A stretch of 64,000 nucleotides of DNA from Lasioglossum baleicum (lineage: Eukaryota; Arthropoda; Insecta; Hymenoptera; Halictidae): assembly GCF_051020765.1 (NCBI RefSeq), contig NW_027469123.1, positions 682,001 to 746,000 on the forward strand, read 5' to 3'. Positions 50,301 through 58,798 of the stretch are shown here, one piece after another. Numbering within the stretch: the first letter of the stretch is position 1; every line of letters starts with the position of its first letter. A model generated the notes under the pieces. It was not told the origin of the DNA and ran no database searches. It was given only the letters and a program-made list of their open reading frames with translations. The position numbers and the translations under genes were made by a program.

Positions 50301-51877
50301 ACCCCGGGGGCGCCTTAACGGCCGGCTCTCCTTGGCGGCGGTGGAAGTACTAAGTAGTCCCACCGCCGCCATTACGTCTGCGGCCCCTTACAGGGGGCCG
50401 TCGGCCTCGTCGGGGTTGCCCCGCCGATGCTAACCTTCTGGCGGTGAGGGGGTCGGCTTTCCTCTCCCCCTCCGCTGCCTCCTTCTGCGTTGTCACAATC
50501 TCGCAGAAGGAGTTAAACGCTGCTCTTGACCTCTCGCTGCCGATCATGTGGTCGACCACGACCGGCAACTAGAGGTCCATCCCAATAACGCCCGTTAGGT
50601 CACTGCGCGGCGCCGACCACGCTGGACATTCTTGCAGCGTATGTCGCGCAGAGACCTGGGCCTCCTCGCAGTGGTGGAACTGCGATCCTCCCAGTGCCAG
50701 TTATGAACACACAGTTTGAGGAAACGGCGGTATGCAGGTAATTTAACTTATGCTCATGCATTGCTGCAACTTGTGCTGTATAATTTAGAATTTTTGTTAC
50801 CGCCATCCGTTTCTTATACATGTGCAAATACTCGTACACGCTGCATTGTATTTTTTCCGCACGCGACAAGGAGGGGACAGAGGCGAGTTCCGGCTCGCGT
50901 CTGTCCCCTCCCCCCGTCCCATCCCCCCCTGGTCGACCCGCATAAAACTTAAAAATATGATAAAATAAAACATAAAATCAATAAATGATAACGTGTATAG
51001 ATGAAATAGATAAAATAAAAGTCAATAAATAAATAAATAATAATAAGTAAATAAATACAATGGACAAGACACAACAAACATAAGAAGGGGGGGGCAAAAT
51101 AAAGGGGAATAAGAGATAAAGATAAAATTTATAATATAGAATATAAAATATATATAGAATAAAATGAAGTATTATAAAATAAAAGGAGGGGGGTCGACCA
51201 GCAGGTTGCATCTTTGTAGAGGGGGGAGGGGATTATTGCTTAACCTCGCCCCCCGCGACCTGCCCATCCCGGGGGCGCCTTAACGGTCGGCTACCCTTGG
51301 CGGCGGTGGAAGTACTAAGTAGTCCCACCGCCGCCATTACGTCTGCGGCCCCTTACAGGGGGCCGTCGGCCTCGTCGGGGTTGCCCCGCCGATGCTAACC
51401 TCCTGGCGGTGAGGGGGTCGGCTTCCCTCTCCCCCTCCGCTGCCTCCTTCTGCGTTATCACAATCTCGCAGAAGGAGGCAAACGCTGCTCTTGACCTCTC
51501 GCTGCCGATCATGTGGTCGACCACGACCGGCAACTAGAGGTCCATCCCAATAACGCCCGTTAGGTCACTGCGCGGCGCCGACCACGCTGGACATTCTTTC
51601 AGCGTATGCCGCGCAGAGTCCTGGGCCTCCTCGCAGTGGTGGCACTGCGATCCTCCCAGTGCCAGTTATGAACACACAGTTTGAGGAATCGGCGGTATGC
51701 AGGTAATTTAACTTATGCTCATGCATTGCTGCAACTTGTGCTGTATAATTTAGAATTTCTGTTACCGCCATCCGATTCTTATACATGTGCAAATACTCGT
51801 ACACGCTGCATTGTATTTTTTCCGCACGCGACAAGGAGGGGACAGAGGCGAGTTCCGGCTCGCGTCTGTCCCGCTGA

Positions 51878-52084
51878 CATGGCAAGTGCTAAAAATAGAT
51901 TGTGGCTGGCATAAGCGCACAAGCAGCGCACACGGATATAGTAAAGGTACGTTGGTGAGTGTAGCGCGCGGGCGCGTTGCTAACACGATACAGTGTTTTC
52001 TGCACCGACGAAATGCCGTCGGTGGCCTCTGGTGGCCTCCTGTTTCTCACTCCAGTCAGAATATATCCTAGAGGGCGTAAGAGA
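51878..52084 (+). repeat. Left copy of a ~207-bp inverted repeat
   Basis: Begins ACATGGCAAGTGC a few bases after the satellite ends. It matches the reverse complement of 58601-58798 with only scattered substitutions and small indels. The two copies face each other across 6.5 kb of transposon debris. A second, perfect 27-bp inverted match lies just inside (52246-52272 against 58224-58250). The pair may be the terminal inverted repeats of one large element or two copies of a dispersed family; no target duplication is evident. Confidence 0.8.
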
Positions 52085-52138
52085 AATATTCGAGCGACAC
52101 AGATTGTCACAGATGTCGTCAGATGTGCTAACAGTAAA

Positions 52139-52222
52139 GTGGGTTCTGTTTCTTGCTAAAGATGATGTAGGTTCTGTTCCATGCTAAAGATGATGTAGGA
52201 GCTGTTCCAGGCTAAACATGAT
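52139..52222. repeat. Three tandem 28-bp repeats
   Basis: Three copies of a unit like GTAGGTTCTGTTCCATGCTA plus AAGATGAT start at 52139, 52167 and 52195, with a few substitutions. A lone copy of the core (GGTTCTGTTCCATGCTAAA) lies at about 57966 in the same orientation. Confidence 0.8.
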
Positions 52223-52290
52223 GTGGAGACAAAAGCGGCACGGCCAAAACCCGGGCGTGAGCACTCTCATATACTCTCTGTATACATATA

Positions 52291-52660
52291 TACAGGGTGT
52301 CCCAGAACAAGTGTCGTTCCTTGAAATGGGAGGTTCCTGAGACCATTCTAAGAGACATTTTCCTTTGCACCAATGTCAACTGCGGCTTTGTTTAGGAGTT
52401 ATTAACGAAAAACACGGACCAATCAGAGCGCGCCCTGGGCCGCCGCGCCGTCACGATGCGATGTCACGGCGTACCGCGACACTCGCTTGCCGGCGCGGCT
52501 TCGCGCGTCGGGCCAGGGCGCGCTCTGATTGGTCCGTGTTTTTCGTTAATAACTCCTAAACAAAGCCGCAGTTGACATTGGTGCAAAGGAAAATGTCCCT
52601 TAGAATGGTCTCAGGAACCTCCCATTTCAAGGAACGACACTTGTTCTGGGACACCCTGTA
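52291..52660. mobile_element. 370-bp palindromic foldback element, copy A
   Basis: Ends are TACAGGGTGTCCCAGAAC and the exact complement GTTCTGGGACACCCTGTA. The arms stay complementary for about 150 bp (including AACTGCGGCTTTGTTTAGGA and CACGGACCAATCAGAGCGCG) around a very GC-rich centre. It is flanked by TATA runs, consistent with a TA target. Non-coding. Elements with ACAGGGTGTCCC ends are common dispersed repeats in insects; I cannot name the superfamily. Confidence 0.8.
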
Positions 52661-52681
52661 TATACACGTAAGATACATATA

Positions 52682-53051
52682 TACAGGGTGTCCCAAGACC
52701 CCTTCGACTCCGGGAAATGGGAGGTTCCTTAGGTCATTTGAAGCAACATTTTCCTTTGCACCAATGTCAGCCGGGGCTTTGTTTAGCAGTTATTAACGAA
52801 AAACACGGACCAATCAGAGCGCGCCCTGGGCCGCCGCGCCGTCACGATGCGATGTCACGGCGTACCGCGACACTCGCTTGCCGGCGCGGCTTCGCGCGCC
52901 GGGCCAGGGCGCGCTCTGATTGGTCCGTGTTTTTCGTTAATAACTCCTAAACAAAGCCGCAGTTGACATTGGTGCAAAGGAAAATGTCTCTTAGAATGGT
53001 CTCAGGAACCTCCCATTTCAAGGAACGACACTTGTTCTGGGACACCCTGTA
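52682..53051. mobile_element. 370-bp palindromic foldback element, copy B, with a mismatched left arm
   Basis: Same length and nearly identical centre and right arm as copy A, 21 bp away in the same phase. The outer ~110 bp of its left arm differ (CCCAAGACCCCTTCGACTCC, GTCATTTGAAGCAACATT, GTCAGCCGGGGC) and no longer pair well with its right arm. This suggests a chimera between two subfamilies or gene conversion of the other parts. Confidence 0.8.
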
Positions 53052-53490
53052 TATATATATATACATATCCCCGCGAGCGCGAACGTAGGGAATCGGAAAA
53101 GACACAATAGCCACCGGTACAAGCGAACGCCAGCATGGCAACCGCGAGTACAGGTGTACGTACATCTAAACCATCGTCCTGTTCAAACAGCGAGAAGTAT
53201 ACATTGACGACAACATATTCGTCCGTACCTCGTACGATTTAGACAAAGGACTTCACGGTTCACCGAATCCCTATGGTCCGCGCTCTCATTCTAAATAAGG
53301 CGAAATCGCGCGAATCGCTCTCTTCCAGTTTCGGAATTCTTGCTATTCAGTTCTATTGCGTCTTCAAGCCAGTTCAGTTCAGTCTTTTCTCGCGTTTTCG
53401 GACTCTATTTCAGACAGTTCACGATACTCAGGTCGTATTGCTCCTTACCATTTCTACTATTTCATTGTATTATATTTATACATCGCTTGG
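53052..53490. other. Unassigned sequence, no gene seen
   Basis: About 440 bp between the palindrome pair and the minisatellite, starting with an AT dinucleotide run. Short open frames exist but show no recognisable motif, and I see no repeat structure. Confidence 0.5.
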
Positions 53491-53505
53491 TTCTAAATTA
53501 TTATT

Positions 53506-54009
53506 CGAGTTTGCTCGTAGATTATTATTACCCATTTACAGATATTATTCTGGGTTATTTGTTGTACGAGGTTACTCGTAAACCATTACCGTTATTTTGT
53601 TTGTACGAGCTTGCTCGCATTATCATTCAAATTTATAATTGCTATTTTGTGCTATTTTGTTCGTACGAGCTTGCTCGCATTATTATTCAAATTTATAATT
53701 GCTATTTTGTGCTATTTTGTCTGTACGAGCTTGCTCGCGTTATCATTCAAATTTATAATTGCTATTTTGTGCTATTTTGTTTGTACGAGCTTGCTCGCAT
53801 TATCATTCGAATTTATAATTGCTATTCTGTGCTATTTTGCTTGTACGAGCTCGCTCGTGAATTACTAATTGTTATTCATTGCTATTTTGTTCGGTACGAG
53901 CTCGCTCGCAACCTTCTTGCGTTTTCTTTTATATATTGCAGCGTTATACATATTTCGTTCGAGCTTGCTCGCAAGCCGTCACCATATTTTGTTTCACGAG
54001 TTCTGCTCG
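53506..54009. repeat. Minisatellite with a 60-bp core period and ten CGAGC/GCTCG palindromes
   Basis: Palindromes of the form CGAGCTTGCTCG start at 53506, 53567, 53606, 53666, 53726, 53786, 53846, 53897, 53960 and 53997. The five from 53606 to 53846 are spaced exactly 60 bp and embedded in near-identical units (CATTATCATTCAAATTTATA, TGCTATTTTGTGCTATTTTG); the outer ones are diverged. The palindrome is kept better than its surroundings: several copies change both arms or only the two-base loop. Confidence 0.85.
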
Positions 54010-54108
54010 CAAATCACTGCTGTATCTATTTTGGTTCATTATATTTTGTTTGTCTAAACCTATTATTCGCAGCTTTATTCAGCAACGCCTTGCTCCTCGA
54101 TATCTTCC

Positions 54109-54462
54109 ATGCCCCGTCGCGCCGGTAGAAGCTACCAAATCGGTAAATTGGTGCGACAGCTCCGCTCCGAAGGCGAGGGCACCGCTTATAACCCGTATTT
54201 GGGAATCGCCAAGCGACCCAGGGTCATCCGTGACATCCCCTTTTCGCGTAAGATCACGATAGTGGACAGTCGGAGCACCGGAACATCCCCGCGACGCGAA
54301 GAAGTGAACGTGGAACGCGTCGAAACCCCTCCGCGACGCGAAGAAACGGCCATCGAACGGTCCGATTCCGCGTCTCCTCCTCCGTGGAGGTTGATACCGC
54401 TTCGGATCGTTTCGAGTCTTCCTCCCTTGGAAAAGATCATCACCCTAAGATGGTACTTCTAA
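54109..54462 (+). CDS. Unrecognised 117-codon ORF
   Basis: Opens with MPRRAGRSYQIGKLVRQLRS and is strongly charged. It contains two related segments, PRREEVNVERVETP and PRREETAIERSDS, that look like a short internal duplication, followed by a proline-rich stretch. No signal peptide, membrane segment or known domain is evident. Its base composition is more GC-rich than the A/T-rich minisatellite just upstream. It could be a fragment of a transposon Gag-like protein or a chance frame. I do not assign a function. Confidence 0.25.
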   Translation: MPRRAGRSYQIGKLVRQLRSEGEGTAYNPYLGIAKRPRVIRDIPFSRKITIVDSRSTGTSPRREEVNVERVETPPRREETAIERSDSASPPPWRLIPLRIVSSLPPLEKIITLRWYF

Positions 54463-55172
54463 AGTGTCGTTCCCAGTGACCGGTTAAAGTGATCGCGGAA
54501 GAGTGTGTGCGTGTGGTGGTTCACCGGGTTGTTTGACTCCGACCTATTCCTCAAATTCCTTAGACTTCCTATGTTCGTTCTTCTAACCCTAAAATTGGTG
54601 TTTCAATCGCGTATGTCTGAGCCCAGAGGGTGCTCGGTACCGAGAGAACACTAATTCCCTTCGATCGAAATCTCATGCCACAAATCGAGCAAACCCACGC
54701 GTTCGGACGAGTTGCACACACCCGCATAGTGACACTTCGACCACTGGGAACCGTCACTACTACCGCGACGTGTGTTAGTTCTACGCGGTGTCCACGACGG
54801 ACGACGTCCGTCTCGGTTCGCATTTATTCCCGTCTTCGCTCTTTTCAACGACGGACACCGGTATCGGGTCCCTGATCAGACCCGATCGTCTTAATAAATT
54901 ACTCGGTTGCGTCCCCGTCCGGCCCACTCCATTCCGTCGGACCATTCCCGACTCGGGACGTAACAAAACATATTTGATTGAATTGTAAATGATTAATTAA
55001 ACTTACATTAGCGGATCTTGATCATTTCCATCGTTGACTCAGCTTCTTCCGACTCGTGTTTCAGCTACTCGGTCCACCGAAACGCGAGCTCGGAGAAGCG
55101 TGGAAAAATTGGCGACGATGGTCTGTATCTAATTCAAAGATCCTTTCGGATCCTTCAAGATCCTTTTGACCA
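54463..55172. other. Unassigned sequence, no gene seen
   Basis: About 700 bp with no convincing coding frame. Its right end has three short GATCCTT echoes (55138-55168) just before the putative Harbinger terminus. Confidence 0.5.
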
Positions 55173-55245
55173 GGGGTCCATTCCGTTGCACGCATGATGC
55201 GCATACACTGCATAGAGAACCGTTCCGTTTAATTCAATGAACACA

Positions 55246-55440
55246 CAGAATTCCCCAGATTCCCCCCACTTCTCCCGCATGAACCGGGCATCAGCTACAA
55301 TCATTCGAGAATCATTCGAGAATTGAAGGGTTTCGTGCGAAGTGCGCATGTCAGAGCACCAGAATTCCCCAGACTCCCACCACTTCTCCCGCATGAACCG
55401 TGCATCAGCCAACATAGGTCAGAATAGAAGCGTTTCATGC
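55246..55440. repeat. Imperfect direct duplication, 114-bp period
   Basis: The string CAGAATTCCCCAGA..CC..CACTTCTCCCGCATGAACC occurs at 55246 and 55360, followed by GGCATCAGC / TGCATCAGC. It lies upstream of the transposase fragment, where the missing N-terminal part of that gene would be expected. Confidence 0.7.
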
Positions 55441-55993
55441 GCGAAAAGGGCAGTAGTGGGGGTATACTCAGCGGCACTTTCGAAAGGTTCAAGCAAAGCA
55501 ATTGTGAAACAAAGGACTTTTTCAATTCGCATATCATCGGAGATGCTGCATATCCCATTCATCCTCACGCAATAGTGCCTTTTCGGAACAATGGACATCT
55601 GACAAACCGGCAAATAAATTTTAATTATTGTTTATCATCCACGAGGATGGCAGTTGAACGTGCTATAGGGTCCCCGAAAATCCGTTTTGGGATACTTTTG
55701 GATTGTTTGCCATTAACAGACATCAAAAAATTCCAGAATTCATTGTAGCATGCTGTGTATTACACAATATTTGCCTGCTTCAGAATGATGAAATGCCCTT
55801 AGGTCTACAAGTCAGATTTGACGAGGAGGATGTCAACCTTGTACACAGTACTGCAGTAGAATTAGGAAAAGAGAAACGAATAACAATTATGAATGCGCTA
55901 CGAATGAGAAGAGGTAATGTGGGATCAGGACCCCCAGATCAAGTGTACTGTAGGAGATTGGGAAGAATGGGAGGGTTCCGTGTGGGTGTGTGA
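55437..55993 (+). pseudogene. HARBI1-like PIF/Harbinger transposase, N-terminally truncated and frameshifted
   Basis: The first segment (55437-55748) has IIGDAAYPIHPHAIVPFR, NGHLTNRQINFNYCLSSTR and MAVERAIG, the second and third acidic positions (D36 and E74) of the DDE nuclease, with the family's usual spacing. The first catalytic Asp and the helix-turn-helix N-terminus are absent. In the A-run at 55727-55732 the frame shifts. The next frame carries on with IPEFIVACCVLHNICLLQ, the family's conserved C-terminal part, to about MNALRMRR near 55910. One base is therefore missing from the A-run relative to an open gene. In active elements the product cuts and pastes the transposon, with the Myb-like partner helping it bind DNA and enter the nucleus. 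This copy cannot be functional. Confidence 0.85.
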
Positions 55994-56052
55994 GCGCGTT
56001 AGTCGATCGGCTACCACCAGTGAGGCCGGGGTTCGATTCCCGCGGCGGCAGT
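55988..56052 (+). other. tRNA-like (SINE-type) fragment
   Basis: GTGAGCGCGTTAGTCG resembles a pol III box A and GGTTCGATTCC at 56030-56040 is an excellent box B. I cannot fold a full cloverleaf with matching acceptor arms, so it is more likely the head of a tRNA-derived SINE than a tRNA gene. It joins directly to the end of the transposase remnant. Confidence 0.45.
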
Positions 56053-56303
56053 GCCCTCATTTTTCCTGAGATCCTACAGTAATTAAATAAAAACCGTGTT
56101 AAAATTAATACTTTGTCCATTTCCCAAAGTCAAAATCATGTACATCAATTGTAAAATCACTGTATTTATTTGAATTGTAATAATAACTGAATTGATCGAA
56201 TAGTAATTATTTGAATTTTAATAAAGAATGTTATTAATATATACACAATATAATATGTGAAGTAATATATATACACAATAGAGAATAAATTGCACGCTAT
56301 ATT

Positions 56304-56948
56304 TTATTTTTTGTTAGCTAATGTCTGTAGTACAGAGAGCAGAGATTTTTGAATTTCCATATTTTCTTTATGCATTTCTTTACGCTCTATCTTTCTTTCA
56401 TTGTATTGGGCTTCTCTTTTTTGTTCTGCTATTCTTCTTTTTTCGTCTCTCTCTTGTTTTCTAATCTTCCTTTCCTGCCTCATGCCAGCGATGTGATTTT
56501 CTAAAATTACTTCCACTCGTCTCTTTTTAGGCTGACCTGTAATACATACTAATATAAATAATATATATTTATTATATGCATAACACACAATGAAAGCAAC
56601 TTTTACTCTAATCATACTTTATAATATTAGTTATATTTTATTACTTTGGAAATTTTCCAATCCAACCAATGGAGACGAAGAGCTGCTTGTTGATGGTGTT
56701 GATGGTGCTGGTCCATCACTTGAGGCTACAGCTGGAGGCTGCATGTATTTTCACCCATTAATAAATCCATCGCCTACAACCACAGAATAAATTTTATAAA
56801 TCTACACATATAGTATGTAGTATTGTATTTACATTTTTACATATTATACACATAAGCATATACTTACAGAGTAAAATGCCCAGCTGCTGTGCGAATTGCC
56901 ACTTTTTTTAATTTTGATCGTATATGTTCTTATATGTTCTGCGTCATC
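56304..56948 (-). pseudogene. Myb/SANT-like accessory protein of PIF/Harbinger, 3' exons only
   Basis: I infer three exons in phase. Exon A (56948-56868) encodes the end of a Myb/SANT-like domain (IKKSGNSHSSWAFYS), with a donor GTAAGTAT. Exon B (56738-56645) encodes a Ser/Pro-rich linker (GPAPSTPSTSSSSSPLVG) between acceptor ACATGCAG and donor GTAATA. Exon C (56536-56304) follows acceptor TATTACAG and encodes a basic start (PKKRRVEV) and a charged coiled coil (RQERKIRKQERDEKRR) ending LQTLANKK. Introns would be 129 and 108 bp. The N-terminal half of the DNA-binding domain is missing: upstream of exon A the sequence turns into another repeat at 56967-57024. Domain order is that of the Harbinger partner protein, which binds transposon ends and recruits the nuclease. 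Splice sites are read by eye. Confidence 0.6.
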
Positions 56949-56966
56949 CTGCTAGTTTTGTAGAAC

Positions 56967-57024
56967 ATTGTACCCCACTAACTGGATAATTGGCCTCTTG
57001 CCCCAGATAGCACAAACACATCTT
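56967..57024 (+). repeat. 58-bp direct repeat, copy 1
   Basis: Begins ATTGTACCCCACTAACTGG and ends CACAAACACATCTT. An identical copy lies at 58142-58199. Here it is followed by several AAGATATCT/AAGATGTCTT echoes, typical of a decayed repeat family. It truncates the Myb-like gene fragment. Confidence 0.85.
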
Positions 57025-57297
57025 CAAGATATCTGCAAGATACCTGTCCCAAGACGTAAGTACTGGAAGATATCTCTCACAGGTCTTTCTGACATCTTAA
57101 AGATGTCTTGTAAAGAGTCATTCAGGCATCTTTTATGCATCTTTTTCAGACGCACAAAAAATCTTCAAATTTAAGAAAAAATTATTAAAAAAATTAGAAT
57201 CTATATGTATATTACTACTTTCATACACTGCTTGAGAGAATATACCACTTTGTCTTCGAAAAAACCTTATTACAAATTTAGAAATTTTTATGCAGTT

Positions 57298-57362
57298 GTG
57301 CGGGATTCGAACTCTGGACTTACCGTATAATTTCATGATGGCTTCCTCGCTGAGCCATGCGA
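57298..57362 (-). other. tRNA-like (SINE-type) fragment
   Basis: On the minus strand, TGGCTCAGCGAGG (box A like) is followed at normal distance by GTTCGAATC (box B, plus 57304-57312). The anticodon arm region is not convincing, so this is probably a tRNA-derived SINE remnant inside the Harbinger area. Confidence 0.45.
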
Positions 57363-57712
57363 ACCTTTAGTGTTAGTTTCATTACTTTTTATTCTTATAG
57401 GCTCAAATCATATCAAATCATATAATTATTTGTTTTCAATATACTGTTGGGCCCTTCTTATAGAGTTTCTTGCGCTCATTCCGAATCTGTCCTTAATTTT
57501 TCTCCTATACGCACAGTTTTTGAGAAACATGGCTTTGAAAAAAAACATATTCACTCATGGAGGCAGCCATGTTTGATTCATTCGCATCAAATGCATGGAA
57601 AAACGTTCCGGTTCCAAGCGCGCATCATGCGCATTAACGAAACGGAACGATATCAACTCGCGCATCACATGACTGCGACCCATGCGCCTAATGCGTGAAT
57701 CGGAATGCAGCC

Positions 57713-58141
57713 ACAGATACATTGTGGCGCTGCAATCGACTTCGAATAAAAGGCAAAAGATACAGGTTATTTTATCTAAAACTTATTTGAATAATTTTGT
57801 ATTTAGATACTGCCCATCTCTGGTTTGTAGAATATACGCGCCTCGGTACGCCAGAACCATTTTGTGCCAGTACACGTGCGGTAAAGTTGGTGAATCGTCG
57901 TGGCCTTGTGTTTTCTGCGCGTTGATACACATTAATTTGTAACAATGCCAGTGTGTATTGTGGAAGGTTCTGTTCCATGCTAAAAATGTAGTACAGACGC
58001 TACACTAGTATTTAAAGGCGCCTATAGAGCGCAGCACTGTGTGGTCCCACTCAAGATGGCAGCAGTTAACCATCCCTCCCCGCTCGCGGCACGCCCCCTC
58101 TCATCCATAAACCTACTTTACGCTCAGTCCTTAGGTCCGTG
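57713..58141. other. Unassigned sequence, no gene seen
   Basis: About 430 bp between the putative Harbinger terminus and the second 58-bp repeat. It contains one copy of the 28-bp core seen at 52139-52222 (near 57966) and nothing else I can name. Confidence 0.5.
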
Positions 58142-58199
58142 ATTGTACCCCACTAACTGGATAATTGGCCTCTTGCCCCAGATAGCACAAACACATCTT
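58142..58199 (+). repeat. 58-bp direct repeat, copy 2
   Basis: Identical to 56967-57024, but the following sequence is unrelated (AAGGGGCTAGTATAGGCAG). It sits just inside the right inverted repeat of the 6.9-kb region. Confidence 0.85.
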
Positions 58200-58600
58200 A
58201 AGGGGCTAGTATAGGCAGATAGGATATGAGAGTGCTCACGCCCGGGTTTTCGTTGCCATGTAGGAGCTACCATAACATATATGATGATGAGATGGGAGCT
58301 CGACCACTGTGTAAGAGAGGAGGAAAAAGGTAGGAGCGTTTCGTCCTAGGCCCGCTAGAAGACGCATCAGTAAGGCTGACTAGCGGGCCCTGCCTTATGC
58401 GGTGGGATGTCGGAAGGCGGTTCAGGACGGTATATATGCTAATTGTTGAGGAACGAGTACTTGCGGGAAAGGACATTTCGAGTGCCTGTCCCTCTTGTGG
58501 CGCATGTATGAAGTTCGGCCTCCACGTCGTGTAGTCACCGACGAGATACTGTTAAAGACTGCCAGCCTTACGGGAGTTGGCGGGACTCGAATTTTTCGGT

Positions 58601-58798
58601 GTTCTCTTACGCCCTCTAGGATATATTCTGACCGGAGTGAGAAACAGGAGGCCAACGACGGCATTTCGTCGGTGCAGAAGACACTGTATTGGTATCGTGT
58701 TAGCAACGCGCCCGCGCGCTACACTCACCAGCGTACCTTTACTGTATCCGTGTGCGCTGCTTGTGCGAGCCACAATCTATTTTTAGAACTTGCCATGT
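58601..58798 (-). repeat. Right copy of the ~207-bp inverted repeat
   Basis: Reverse complement of 51878-52084, ending ACTTGCCATGT. It has a 4-bp insertion (CCAATA region) and lacks a short duplicated GTGGCCTCTG segment relative to the left copy. The inner 27-bp match is at 58224-58250, farther from the end than on the left, so the arms have been rearranged. Confidence 0.8.

Larger units (their letters stand above)
33590..51872. repeat. Satellite array, right part: about 18 further units of the same ~963-bp satellite
   Basis: Phase marks fall at 33862, 34820, 35787, 37010, 37979, 38943, 40165, 41129, 42091, 43314, 44279, 45244, 46210, 47461, 48424, 49387, 50350 and 51315. Most steps are 958-969 bp; four steps of 1222-1251 bp carry an extra insert. 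The first bases continue the unit interrupted at 26867, so both parts form one array. Units here form a distinct subfamily. Most carry the change that puts a TAG stop in the R1-like frame (plus-strand CAACTAGAGG), and they lack two bases in the stretch GTTACCGC(GC)CATCCG. The array ends at 51872 inside the right arm of the unit's GC hairpin, where unrelated sequence begins. Confidence 0.95.
55173..57712. mobile_element. Decayed PIF/Harbinger DNA transposon (approximate limits)
   Basis: Contains a HARBI1-type transposase fragment on plus and a Myb/SANT-like gene fragment on minus, tail to tail, the two-gene set of PIF/Harbinger elements. Possible termini are GGGGTCCATTCCG...CACGCAT at 55173 and, inverted, ATGCGTG..CGGAATGCAGCC ending at 57712. 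They match imperfectly and no 3-bp target duplication is clear, so the limits are tentative. Other repeats, including SINE-like pieces, lie inside. Confidence 0.5.

Noticed and set aside
1..51872. The possibility that the array is an rDNA spacer, since R1 elements live in 28S genes
   Set aside because: No stretch of 28S, 18S or 5.8S sequence was recognisable in any unit.
53340..54128. A 262-codon plus ORF with a 20-residue hydrophobic repeat (YELARIIIQIYNCYFVLFCL)
   Set aside because: The 60-bp minisatellite period keeps the frame open; other frames are also open there and the upstream and downstream parts show no domain.
57298..57362. A functional tRNA gene
   Set aside because: Box A and B are present, but I could not pair the acceptor and anticodon arms; a SINE head is more likely.
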